Shown in pieces: positions 54,745 through 64,000 of a stretch of 64,000 nucleotides of DNA (the stretch's first letter is position 1; the number at the start of each line of letters is the position of its first letter). Under the pieces are notes generated by a model. It saw only the letters and a list, made by a program, of their open reading frames with translations. It was not told the origin of the DNA and made no database searches. Source of the stretch: Priestia megaterium (GTDB taxonomy: Bacteria > Bacillota > Bacilli > Bacillales > Bacillaceae_H). Location of the stretch: the NCBI RefSeq assembly GCF_009497655.1, contig NZ_CP023317.1:447001-511000 (forward strand). The letters run 5' to 3'. Position numbers and translations under genes: made by a program.

Positions 54745-55539
54745 ATGAGAAAACTGATGTATACATTGCTCATTGGGTTAATTGCTGCAGCTTTAACAGC
54801 TTGTGGTTCAAACGATGATGCAAAGCAATCAAAGAACGATGATCAAAAAACTGCACAAACTGAGAAGCAAAAAGAGGCTCAGGAAAAGCAGGAAAAGCAA
54901 GCAAAAGAAATGCAGAAGAAATTAGATAAACAAAAAGTAGATGAAAAGAAAACCGTAGCAGTTGTAAACGGTAAAAAAGTTTCGGGTGAAGAATATAATG
55001 CAGCCCTGGCTACATCACAAAATCAGTACCAACAAATGGGACAAGACCCAACTTCTAAAGAAGCAGCTAAACAAGTAAAGCAGCAAACAATTGACAATTT
55101 AGTAGGTCAAACGCTGCTATTGCAAGAAGCTGAAAACAAAGGCTATAAAGCAACTGATGAAGAAGTAAATAAAAAGTTAAAAGAAACGAAAAAGCAGTTC
55201 AAAACAGATAAACAGTTCAAAGCGGCTTTAAAAGATGCAGGAATCACTCAATCACAATTAAAGTCTGAGCTGGCTGACAGCATTAAATATCAGCAGTACG
55301 TAGATAAAGATATCCAAACACCTGAAGTAACAGATAAGGAAATTCAAGATTATTACGATCAATTTGCAAAACAAAGCCAAAGTCAAGCAAGCGGCAGTAA
55401 AGAACAATCTCAAATGCCAAAGCTTGAAGACGTAAAGCCTCAAATTAAGCAGCAGCTTGAACAACAAAAGAAACAAGAAGCATTACAGAAAAAAGTTGAA
55501 GAACTTAAGAAAAATGCAAAAGTTGAAGTGAAGCTTTAA
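54745..55539 (+). CDS. SurA-N-type lipoprotein chaperone, no PPIase domain
   Basis: A 264-aa lipoprotein (lipobox LTACG, Cys20). A charged Gln/Lys linker (about 25-70) leads to a SurA/PrsA-like N-terminal chaperone domain (AVVNGKKVSGEEYNAAL, about 70-190) and a C-terminal helix (PKLEDVKPQIKQQLEQQKKQEALQKKVEELKKN). The parvulin peptidyl-prolyl isomerase domain of PrsA is absent. Likely a foldase-like chaperone outside the membrane. GGAG site 7 nt before the ATG. Confidence 0.82.
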   Translation: MRKLMYTLLIGLIAAALTACGSNDDAKQSKNDDQKTAQTEKQKEAQEKQEKQAKEMQKKLDKQKVDEKKTVAVVNGKKVSGEEYNAALATSQNQYQQMGQDPTSKEAAKQVKQQTIDNLVGQTLLLQEAENKGYKATDEEVNKKLKETKKQFKTDKQFKAALKDAGITQSQLKSELADSIKYQQYVDKDIQTPEVTDKEIQDYYDQFAKQSQSQASGSKEQSQMPKLEDVKPQIKQQLEQQKKQEALQKKVEELKKNAKVEVKL

Positions 55540-55548
55540 ATACAAATG

Positions 55549-55577
55549 AAACGGCCCTTTAAAGGGCCGTTTTTTTG
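55549..55577 (+). terminator. terminator behind the SurA-like gene
   Basis: AAACGGCCCTTT pairs directly with AAAGGGCCGTTT; T7 follows. Confidence 0.92.
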
Positions 55578-55728
55578 TTATGTACATTTATTGCTTCTTG
55601 TCAGTAAAAAGGGGTGCGTGAAAGATTTTAATGTATTTTGACTTATAAGGTAAAAAGTGTTCTGATGGTTTGCCTTTCATCCTATACTTTCCTTATATAG
55701 ATATAAGAGAAATTGGGGGAGTCGATAA

Positions 55729-56499
55729 ATGAAAAAGGTGGCTGTTTTTTTTGTTGGGCTTGTTTTTTTACTCGCAGGGATGGGTCTGACAGGCAATGCT
55801 TCTGCGGCGTCAAATCAACTTATTATCATTAATAAATCTACTAACACCCTTGCTTTTTATAATGGAGGAAAATTAGTAAAGACGTTCAAAGTTGCGACAG
55901 GGAGGCAGATGAGTTATACACCAGAGGGTACTTTTAGCATTGTGAATAAAATTAAAAACCGGCCTTATTATAAAGACAACATTCGCGGAGGAGATCCTAG
56001 GAATCCACTAGGTGATCGCTGGCTAGGATTAAATGCGCGCGGAACGTATGGGACCACGTACGCTATTCATGGAAATAATAATCCAAGTTCTATCGGAACC
56101 TACGCAAGTTCAGGGTGCATTCGTATGTATGATGAAGAGGTACGCTGGCTGTTTGACCGCGTTCAAACCGGTACAAAAGTGGTTATTGGTCAATTTCATT
56201 CTCAAAGTTTTGATTCAATCGCTATTAAAAACAAATACAAAATAAGCAGTACTCCAGTTGCCCAGAATCTTTGTAAAACGAAAAAGCTCTCAAAAGGCCA
56301 AATTGGTTTTGTAACGATTCAATCACCGATGGTTTTGTTAAAAGAAGAACAAGGAAAATGGGTAAAGATTCGTACGTTAAATCGCGGTGAACGTTACAAT
56401 GTATATAAAATAGATGGCATTAAAGTCTCTTTAGGACCAGGATTTATTGAAAATTACCCTAATAAAAAAACATCCATAAAATTAGATATTTGCAAATAG
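55729..56499 (+). CDS. L,D-transpeptidase (YkuD family)
   Basis: A 256-aa exported wall enzyme. Signal peptide about 1-26. YkuD domain about 29-155 with His114 and nucleophile Cys130 in the HGNN...SSGCIRM signature. It would cross-link peptidoglycan between meso-diaminopimelate residues. The C-terminal part (about 180-256) is an SH3-like extension. GGGGG site; the stop is 5 nt before repeat copy 3. Confidence 0.9.
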   Translation: MKKVAVFFVGLVFLLAGMGLTGNASAASNQLIIINKSTNTLAFYNGGKLVKTFKVATGRQMSYTPEGTFSIVNKIKNRPYYKDNIRGGDPRNPLGDRWLGLNARGTYGTTYAIHGNNNPSSIGTYASSGCIRMYDEEVRWLFDRVQTGTKVVIGQFHSQSFDSIAIKNKYKISSTPVAQNLCKTKKLSKGQIGFVTIQSPMVLLKEEQGKWVKIRTLNRGERYNVYKIDGIKVSLGPGFIENYPNKKTSIKLDICK

Positions 56500-56504
56500 A
56501 AAAT

Positions 56505-56768
56505 GAGGCTGGGACAAAAGTATTTTAGCCTAAGTGAAAAACGAACCATTGATCAGAATTTTGATTCTTGGTTCGTTTTTTTATTATGGTGAACGCAGGT
56601 TTCATCTGTTTCGTTCCTTCTAGCAGTTGATGGGAGGATGAAGACTCCTGCGGCAGCCCGCGGAAAGCGAAGTCTTGCACGGAAGTCAACAGTGGTGTCA
56701 CAAGCTAATGTATCCATTTGTTCGTCTTTAGATTGGATTTATTTCGTTATGTCTCACCCTCATTTTTT
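56505..56768 (+). repeat. dispersed structured repeat, copy 3
   Basis: Same start (GAGGCTGGGACAAAAG) and tail (TTTGTTCGTCTTTAGATTGG) as copy 2, with near-identical first 50 nt, but the core lacks about 60 nt between GACTCCTGCGG and CCCGCGGAAAGCG. The ends GAGGCTGGGACA and TGTCTCACCCTC are imperfect inverted repeats. A terminator hairpin lies at about 56538-56582. Confidence 0.88.
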
Positions 56769-56849
56769 GAATTTTTAATAATGTTTATTATAATAAAAAA
56801 CAGGGAAACTAATTGCCTAATGAAGAGAGAGAAAGGGTTGTTTGAGCGT

Positions 56850-58388
56850 ATGTCTACAATAGACTTATCAAAATTCGAGAAAAAAATGATTATTCGTAAC
56901 ATCAAACCGGACGATATAGATGAAATCTTAGCACTTCAAAAGCTATCATTCCCCGGAATGGATCCGTGGAAAAAAGAACAGCTTGAAAGTCATCTGGCCA
57001 TTTTTCCAGAAGGACAAATATGTGCAGAGTACGACGGGGAAATTATCGGATCTTGTTCCAGCTTGATTGTGAACTTTGATGAGTACGATGATCAGCATAC
57101 GTGGGACGATATTACAGACGAAGGATACATTACAAATCATAACCCGGAAGGCTACAATCTGTATGGAATTGAAGTAATGGTTCATCCAAAGTATCGCGGC
57201 ATGAAAATAGGACGCCGCTTATATGAAGCGCGTAAAGATTTAGCACGTGAATTGAACCTTAAAAGTATCATCATCGGAGGAAGAATTCCTAATTACCATA
57301 AGCATTCAGCTGAAATGTCGCCTAGAGAGTATGTAGAGCAAGTTATTCATCATAAAATTTATGATCCAGTACTATCTTTTCAGCTAATGAACGGATTTAC
57401 GCTTATGCGTATAAACCCTGGTTATCTTCCTGATGACCTAGCTTCTAATAAGTATGCAACGCTGATGGAATGGAACAACGTAGATTATGTTCGCCGTTCA
57501 AAACGCCATTTTAAAACATCATTCCCAGTGCGTATTTGTGTTGTTCAGTATATGATGAAACAGATCAATTCATTTGAAGAGTTTGCAACACAGGTAGAAT
57601 ATTATACAGATGTTGCTTATGATGCAAAAGCCGACTTCTGCGTATTCCCGGAAATTTTCACAACTCAGCTCATGTCTTTCTTGAATGAAAAAATTCCAAG
57701 CAAAGCGGTTCAGCGCGTAGCAGAATATACGGAAGAGTACATTGAGTTATTTACTAACTTAGCGGTTAAATATAACGTAAATATTATTGGAGGATCCCAC
57801 TTCGTCGAAGAAGATAATGGAGATATCTTTAATATTGCCTATCTATTCCGCCGAGATGGAACAATTGAAAAGCAGTACAAAGTGCATATTACACCTAATG
57901 AAAGAAAATGGTGGGGAATTAGCCCAGGAGATAAAGTTGAAGTGTTTGATACAGATTGCGGGAAAATTGCGATCCAAATTTGCTATGACATTGAATTTCC
58001 GGAGCTTGCTCGTATTGCTACAGATAAAGGTGCAAATATTATTTTTACACCATTCTGTACGGAAGATCGTCAAGGCTATCTGCGCGTAAGATACTGCTCT
58101 CAGGCTCGTGCGATCGAAAACCAAATTTATACGGTTATCGCAGGTACGGTTGGAAATCTGCCTGAAACAGAAAATATGGATATTCAGTACGCTCAGTCTG
58201 CTATTTTTGCACCGTCTGACTTTGAATTTGCACGAGACGGTATTGTAGGAGAATGTAACCCTAATATTGAAATGGTGGTTATTGGAGATGTAGATTTAGA
58301 AATTCTTCGTCGCCAGCGTCAATCAGGAACGGTTCGTCAATTAAAAGATCGACGCCATGACGTTTACAATATTAAATATAAAAAATAA
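56850..58388 (+). CDS. yhcX: GNAT-nitrilase fusion protein (YhcX)
   Basis: A 512-aa fusion of an N-terminal GNAT acetyltransferase (about 15-210, GIEVMVHPKYRGMKIGRRLYEA) and a C-terminal carbon-nitrogen hydrolase (about 225-500) with the Glu-Lys-Cys triad in VFPEIF, YKVHITPNE and IQICYDIEFPE. It is an amidase-type enzyme of unknown substrate. Size and gene order (next to glpP) match B. subtilis YhcX. The frame is open back to 56718 into repeat copy 3; the ATG at 56850 gives the known length (MSTIDLSKFEKKM). Confidence 0.9.
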   Translation: MSTIDLSKFEKKMIIRNIKPDDIDEILALQKLSFPGMDPWKKEQLESHLAIFPEGQICAEYDGEIIGSCSSLIVNFDEYDDQHTWDDITDEGYITNHNPEGYNLYGIEVMVHPKYRGMKIGRRLYEARKDLARELNLKSIIIGGRIPNYHKHSAEMSPREYVEQVIHHKIYDPVLSFQLMNGFTLMRINPGYLPDDLASNKYATLMEWNNVDYVRRSKRHFKTSFPVRICVVQYMMKQINSFEEFATQVEYYTDVAYDAKADFCVFPEIFTTQLMSFLNEKIPSKAVQRVAEYTEEYIELFTNLAVKYNVNIIGGSHFVEEDNGDIFNIAYLFRRDGTIEKQYKVHITPNERKWWGISPGDKVEVFDTDCGKIAIQICYDIEFPELARIATDKGANIIFTPFCTEDRQGYLRVRYCSQARAIENQIYTVIAGTVGNLPETENMDIQYAQSAIFAPSDFEFARDGIVGECNPNIEMVVIGDVDLEILRRQRQSGTVRQLKDRRHDVYNIKYKK

Positions 58389-58501
58389 CGCAGTTTCTAA
58401 AAACATCATGCAAATGCATGGTGTTTTTTATTTCAACTTTTGCCATAATAAAAACTATTACAATGAATTTTGTGGACTAACCATGGAAAAGAGGGGAAAA
58501 C

Positions 58502-59056
58502 ATGAGTTTTCATGGACAATCGGTATTACCCGCTGTTCGAGATATGAAGCAATTGGAAAATTTTTTAGTAAGCAATTACGAGTACGGAGTTCTTTTAGAC
58601 AATCAAGTGGGCATGCTAAAAGGAATTATGAGAGAGGTTCATAAGCATGAAAAAAAGCTAATCATTCATTTAGACTTAATTCATGGCTTAAAGCACGATG
58701 AGTATGCGGTTGATTTTTTGTGTCAGGAGTTTAAGCCTGCGGGGATTATTTCGACAAGAACAAACGTCATTTTAAAAGCTAAACAAAGAGGAATCTATGC
58801 CATTCAACGGGTCTTTTTATTAGACAGCACGGCTTTGAAGAAAAGCTACGAGTTAATGAAGAAAGTAAAACCCGATTATATTGAGCTTCTTCCTGGAATT
58901 GTGCCCACTTTAATCCAAGAAGTCAAAGCTGAAACAGGCATTCCAGTGTTAGCCGGAGGTTTAATACGAACCGAAGAAGAAGTTCGTAATGCTTTAGGAG
59001 CTGGGGCTTCTGCTGTTACAACATCAAATAGAGAACTGTGGAGTATTTCAACTTAA
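58502..59056 (+). CDS. glpP: glycerol uptake operon antiterminator
   Basis: A 184-aa RNA-binding TIM-barrel protein of the GlpP family ([62 protein letters not shown]). With glycerol-3-phosphate it binds the leaders of glpFK and glpD mRNA and prevents termination. AGAGGGG site 7 nt before the ATG. Confidence 0.94.
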   Translation: MSFHGQSVLPAVRDMKQLENFLVSNYEYGVLLDNQVGMLKGIMREVHKHEKKLIIHLDLIHGLKHDEYAVDFLCQEFKPAGIISTRTNVILKAKQRGIYAIQRVFLLDSTALKKSYELMKKVKPDYIELLPGIVPTLIQEVKAETGIPVLAGGLIRTEEEVRNALGAGASAVTTSNRELWSIST

Positions 59057-59065
59057 AAAAACTGT

Positions 59066-59094
59066 TTGACAACGCTTTCATCATCTAGTAAACT
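59066..59094 (+). promoter_or_regulatory. glpF promoter overlapping a cre
   Basis: TTGACA-N17-TAAACT. Over the -35 box, TGACAACGCTTTCA (59067-59080) matches the cre consensus at 13 of 14 positions, so CcpA should repress glpFK in glucose. Confidence 0.78.
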
Positions 59095-59118
59095 TCTAGA
59101 TAAGTTAATAGTTGTGAG

Positions 59119-59195
59119 GGAGAATAGGAGATCCACGGTATAGCCTTTTAATGATTTTATTAGGGGGATGTATGGTGGATTTTCTTATTTTCTTG
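59119..59195 (+). promoter_or_regulatory. GlpP-controlled leader and terminator of glpFK
   Basis: The motif GGAGAATAGGAGATCCAC (59119-59136) recurs in the glpD leader. The downstream part folds as ATCCACGGTATAGCC with GGGGGATGTATGGTGGAT (59131-59180), followed by a T-rich tail: a terminator that GlpP would prevent. Confidence 0.72.
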
Positions 59196-59233
59196 TAATG
59201 TTAACCGTGTTTATACAAAGGGGAGGTATTTAT

Positions 59234-60061
59234 ATGCAAGCATTTTTAGGAGAAGTAATTGGAACAATGATACTAATTATCCTTGGCGCTGGTGTATGTG
59301 CGGGCGTCAATTTAAAAAAATCGTTTGCTGCTAATTCAGGATGGATCGTTATCACAATGGGGTGGGGAATGGCAGTAGCCATGGCAGCATATGCGGTTGG
59401 TAATATGAGTGGAGCACACTTAAACCCAGCGCTAACAGTAGCGCTTGCTATTACAGGTGATTTTCCATGGTCGCAAGTACCGATGTACATTTTAGCTCAG
59501 TTTATTGGAGCGATTCTTGGTGCAACAGTTGTTTATTTACACTATCTTCCACACTGGAAAGAAACAAAAGATGCTGGTACAAAACTAGGCGTATTTGCAA
59601 CGGGGCCAGCAATTGCGAACCCATTTGCAAACGTTTTAAGTGAGGCGATTGGAACATTTGTATTAGTAGTAGGAATTTTAGCAATTGGAGCAAATAAATT
59701 TACAGATGGATTAAATCCTTTAGTAGTAGGATTTTTAATCGTAAGTATTGGTTTATCATTAGGAGGAACAACGGGGTATGCTATCAACCCTGCTCGTGAT
59801 TTAGGACCTCGTATTGCTCATGCTATCTTGCCGATACCGGGTAAAGGCAGCTCGAACTGGAAATATGCTTGGGTGCCAGTAGTGGGGCCTCTATTAGGCG
59901 GATCAATTGGCGCAGTCTTTTATCAAGCAGCATTCTTAAATAAAATGTCTAACAGCTTATGGATTGTCTTAAGTATTGCAGTGATTGTTTTAGCGGTTAT
60001 CTACGCGGTTTCTAAACAAAAAGCAGCGCAAATTCAATCAGCAGTAGTACCGAAAAAATGA
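59234..60061 (+). CDS. glpF: glycerol facilitator
   Basis: A 275-aa aquaglyceroporin with six helices and the two NPA boxes: SGAHLNPALTVA and GYAINPARDLGPR. The Asp after the second NPA and the Gly/Arg context fit glycerol selectivity. The ATG at 59234 follows GGGGAGG by 7 nt; an ATG at 59168 lies inside the leader terminator and is rejected. Confidence 0.95.
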   Translation: MQAFLGEVIGTMILIILGAGVCAGVNLKKSFAANSGWIVITMGWGMAVAMAAYAVGNMSGAHLNPALTVALAITGDFPWSQVPMYILAQFIGAILGATVVYLHYLPHWKETKDAGTKLGVFATGPAIANPFANVLSEAIGTFVLVVGILAIGANKFTDGLNPLVVGFLIVSIGLSLGGTTGYAINPARDLGPRIAHAILPIPGKGSSNWKYAWVPVVGPLLGGSIGAVFYQAAFLNKMSNSLWIVLSIAVIVLAVIYAVSKQKAAQIQSAVVPKK

Positions 60062-60092
60062 ATGCGCTTTACCATCTAACTATGTACAATAA

Positions 60093-61619
<1,527 letters not shown>

Positions 61620-61680
61620 TTATTTGATGAAAATCCTTTAATTAAAAGCGCATGTATGATATAATGTATTCAAGTTAATA

Positions 61681-61755
61681 AATTGGTTGGAGAATCGGAG
61701 AGACCACAGATCCATATGTAGGCATACTATATATGTGATTTGTGGTCTCTCTTTT
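61681..61755 (+). promoter_or_regulatory. GlpP-controlled leader and terminator of glpD
   Basis: GGAGAATCGGAGAGACCAC (61689-61707) is the same motif as in the glpF leader. AGAGACCACA pairs with TGTGGTCTCT (61741-61750) around a 32-nt loop, then CTTTTT: an intrinsic terminator before glpD. Confidence 0.8.
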
Positions 61756-61805
61756 TGTATATTGGAAAATTTTGATATCTTTGAAAAATGAAAGGGGAAT
61801 GACGT

Positions 61806-63485
61806 ATGTTTTCAAGTCAAACACGTTCGAATAAATTGGTAGACATGACACAAAATCAATATGATTTATTAGTAATTGGTGGGGGAATTACTGGGTCAGG
61901 TATTGCACTTGATGCGACTCATCGAGGCATGAAAACGGCATTAGTTGAAATGCAGGATTTCGCAGCAGGAACATCTAGTCGTTCAACGAAGCTTGTTCAC
62001 GGCGGTCTACGCTATTTAAAACAGTTTGAAGTTAAAATGGTAGCCGAAGTTGGTAAAGAACGTGCCATTGTATATGAAAATGGCCCTCATGTAACGACTC
62101 CGGAGTGGATGCTGTTACCTTTCCATACGGGTGGAACATTTGGGAAATTCTCAACTTCAATTGGACTGCGCGTATATGATTTCTTAGCAGGGGTAAAACG
62201 TGCAGAGCGCCGCAAAATGTTTAGCGCAGAAGAAACGCTTAGACGCGAGCCACTGGTGAAATCTAAAGAGTTAAAAGGCGGCGGTTACTACGTTGAATAT
62301 AAAACAGATGATGCACGTTTAACGATTGAAGTAGCTAAAGAAGCTGCTGCAAGAGGAGCAGATTTAGTCAATTACACAAAAGTGGAAAACTTCATCTACG
62401 ATAAAGGAAAAGTAGTAGGGGCTGTTGTTCGCGATCAGCTTACGAATAAAGAATATAATATCTATGCAAAAAAAATCGTCAACGCTGCAGGTCCATGGGT
62501 GGACACGCTGCGTGAAAAAGATAATTCAAAAAAAGGCAAGCAGCTTCAACTAACAAAAGGAATTCACTTAGTTATTGATCAAGAGCGCTTTCCGTTAAAA
62601 CAAGCCATTTACTTTGATACACCTGACGGACGTATGGTATTTGCGATTCCGCGTGATGGAAAAACATACGTAGGCACAACAGACACGGTCTATAAAGAAG
62701 ACGCTAGACATCCGCGTATGACTGTAAAAGACCGTCAATATGTTGTTGATGCAATTAACTATATGTTCCCAACGGTTGATATTACAGTAGACGACGTAGA
62801 ATCAAGCTGGGCGGGTGTTCGTCCACTTATTCACGAACAAGGAAAAGATCCTTCTGAAATTTCGCGTAAAGATGAAATCTGGACATCAGAATCAGGTTTA
62901 ATTACAATCGCTGGAGGGAAATTAACTGGGTACCGTAAAATGGCTGAAATTGTCGTAAATCGCGTAGCTGAAGATTTTAAAGCAGAAGGACGCGAATTTG
63001 AAAGCTGTCAAACTAAACATTTACCGATTTCTGGAGGTAATGTAGGAGGTTCAGGCGGGTTCCCAACGTTTGTAGAGCAAAAAGTCAAAGAAGGCATCAA
63101 ACTAGGGTTATCACGTGACGCTGCTGAAAAGCTTGTAAAACGCTATGGCTCAAACGTAGACAAAGTATACCGCTACATGATTGAACGTCCGGATCAGCTA
63201 AAAAACAGCGATCTTCCAGCTAGTGTATTTTTGCAAATTCAATATGGTATCGAAGAAGAAATGGTTTCGAAACCAGTGGACTTCTTCATTCGACGTACGG
63301 GCGCTTTATTCTTTGATATCAACTGGGTAAGAAGCTGGAAAAAACAAGTGATTGCTCATATGGCCGAAGAGTTAAAGTGGACGCCTGAGCAAACAAAAAC
63401 TTATACGGATGAATTAGAACAGCACCTTCATGACGCAGTTGTACCAGTAGATGAAAAAGTTAACCGTATGACAGGTATTTCATGA
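61806..63485 (+). CDS. glpD: glycerol-3-phosphate dehydrogenase (FAD)
   Basis: A 559-aa membrane-associated flavoprotein oxidising glycerol-3-phosphate to dihydroxyacetone phosphate and passing electrons to quinone. FAD site [17 protein letters not shown] (25-41) and DAO-domain blocks ([30 protein letters not shown]) are intact. It has its own promoter region and leader terminator. AAAGGGG site 9 nt before the ATG. Confidence 0.96.
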   Translation: MFSSQTRSNKLVDMTQNQYDLLVIGGGITGSGIALDATHRGMKTALVEMQDFAAGTSSRSTKLVHGGLRYLKQFEVKMVAEVGKERAIVYENGPHVTTPEWMLLPFHTGGTFGKFSTSIGLRVYDFLAGVKRAERRKMFSAEETLRREPLVKSKELKGGGYYVEYKTDDARLTIEVAKEAAARGADLVNYTKVENFIYDKGKVVGAVVRDQLTNKEYNIYAKKIVNAAGPWVDTLREKDNSKKGKQLQLTKGIHLVIDQERFPLKQAIYFDTPDGRMVFAIPRDGKTYVGTTDTVYKEDARHPRMTVKDRQYVVDAINYMFPTVDITVDDVESSWAGVRPLIHEQGKDPSEISRKDEIWTSESGLITIAGGKLTGYRKMAEIVVNRVAEDFKAEGREFESCQTKHLPISGGNVGGSGGFPTFVEQKVKEGIKLGLSRDAAEKLVKRYGSNVDKVYRYMIERPDQLKNSDLPASVFLQIQYGIEEEMVSKPVDFFIRRTGALFFDINWVRSWKKQVIAHMAEELKWTPEQTKTYTDELEQHLHDAVVPVDEKVNRMTGIS

Positions 63486-63576
63486 TAAAATAAAAAAGTA
63501 CCTCAAAATTTGTCAATACAGCCATAATATAATAGCAGGAAGTCAAATTTTGACGAAGAAATATAATATGACTGTT

Positions 63577-63614
63577 AAAAAAAGAGAAAGACGATTACTC
63601 GTTTTTCTCTTTTC
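63577..63614 (+). terminator. terminator behind glpD
   Basis: AAAAGAGAAA-GACG pairs with CG-TTTTTCTCTTTT around a 6-nt loop. Confidence 0.75.
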
Positions 63615-63649
63615 ATACATATTTACATTTATATAAGGGGGCTTTTTTT

Positions 63650-64000
63650 ATGAGTTGGAAAGAAACGTATACATCTTGGATTAATCACCCAAATTTAGAT
63701 CCTGAATTACGTCAAAATTTGGATGCAATCAAAGGTGATGAAAAACAATTAGAAGATAGTTTTTACAAAACATTGGAATTTGGAACAGGCGGAATGCGTG
63801 GAGAAATTGGAGCGGGTACAAACCGTATGAATACATATACAATCCGAAAAGCTTCTGAAGGCTTTGCTGAGTACATTAAACAAGCTGGCGAAGAAGCTAT
63901 CAAGCAAGGCGTAGTCATTGCATATGATTCTCGCCACAAATCGCCTGAATTTGCGATGGAAGCAGCAAAAACATTAGCAAGCCACGGAATTAAAACGTAT
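63650..64000 (+). CDS. pgcA: phosphoglucomutase, 5' part
   Basis: The first 117 residues of an alpha-phosphohexomutase: [21 protein letters not shown] (N-terminal substrate region) and [15 protein letters not shown]. The catalytic serine lies further on, outside the window. B. subtilis pgcA (yhxB) follows glpD in the same way; it makes glucose-1-phosphate for UDP-glucose, glycolipids and wall polymers. AAGGGGG site. Confidence 0.9.
   Translation, partial: MSWKETYTSWINHPNLDPELRQNLDAIKGDEKQLEDSFYKTLEFGTGGMRGEIGAGTNRMNTYTIRKASEGFAEYIKQAGEEAIKQGVVIAYDSRHKSPEFAMEAAKTLASHGIKTY

Noticed and set aside
63496-63560. Inverted repeat TCAAAATTTG / CAAATTTTGA before pgcA
   Set aside because: It is AT-rich with a long loop; it may be a chance pairing around a TATAAT box, so no function was assigned.

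Overview
The window looks like a chromosomal segment of a spore-forming, low-GC Gram-positive rod, most likely Bacillus (Priestia) megaterium or a close relative. The support is an AT-rich genome with Bacillus-type ribosome binding sites (GGAGG), an alpha/beta-type SASP spore protein, a YjcZ-family protein, candidate sigma-B and sigma-D promoters, and yhcT/yhcU/yhcX-glpP-glpF-glpK-glpD-pgcA gene order as in B. subtilis. I see no phage, insertion sequence or CRISPR array. Species assignment is an inference from gene content.

Layout. 1-481: the end of an rRNA operon (23S 3' end, 5S, initiator tRNA). 620-12430: cell-envelope and stress genes (secreted PHB-type esterase, LysM-3D wall protein with a long Gln/Ala repeat, M15 carboxypeptidase, SH3 protein, cardiolipin synthase, a sigma-B stress gene, a SASP). 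12701-14035: a second secreted esterase. 14126-25615: a myo-inositol catabolism region (MFS polyol permease, iolG, iolC, iolA, iolD, iolE, iolB) with two near-twin LacI-type regulators in place of a DeoR-type IolR, and three copies of a TTAAGCGCTTAACC-like operator. No iolJ aldolase is seen. 25700-33951: small membrane proteins, a YitT protein behind a leader with a terminator, an Lrp regulator, queT with a preQ1-I riboswitch, a truncated MFS gene, rRNA and RNA modification enzymes. 34311-37194: an FtsZ paralogue without the usual C-terminal tail, then a cobalamin riboswitch controlling an orphan solute-binding lipoprotein. 37252-43508: GNAT, YfmQ, TatD, RarD, SET-domain and AI-2E genes, with three promoter-RNA-terminator units that have no convincing ORF. 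43565-52518: an IseA-like secreted protein behind a duplicated WalR-type control region, quinone oxidoreductase, ldh-lctP under two Rex sites, CDF exporter, chemotaxis receptor, RluA pseudouridine synthase. 52674-64000: yhcU-like gene, oxidoreductase, SurA-like lipoprotein, L,D-transpeptidase, yhcX and the glycerol regulon (glpP, glpF, glpK, glpD) with two leader terminators sharing a motif upstream, then the 5' part of pgcA.

How it works together. The iol genes turn inositol into 5-deoxy-glucuronate-derived intermediates and are probably silenced by the two LacI proteins at operators just downstream of the iolG and permease promoters. The glp genes import, phosphorylate and oxidise glycerol; GlpP antitermination and CcpA (a cre overlapping the glpF promoter) control them. 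ldh-lctP is tuned by NADH through Rex. Wall homeostasis genes (LysM-3D, IseA-like) carry WalR-type sites. A structured dispersed repeat of about 260-330 bp occurs three times (1251, 53068, 56505), each time directly behind a gene.

The most interesting leads are the tail-less FtsZ paralogue beside a B12-riboswitch-controlled binding protein, the orphan leader RNA of the yitT homologue, a CcpA-type small RNA candidate at 38000, and the LacI/operator rewiring of inositol catabolism. All calls were made by eye; no searches or folding programs were run.
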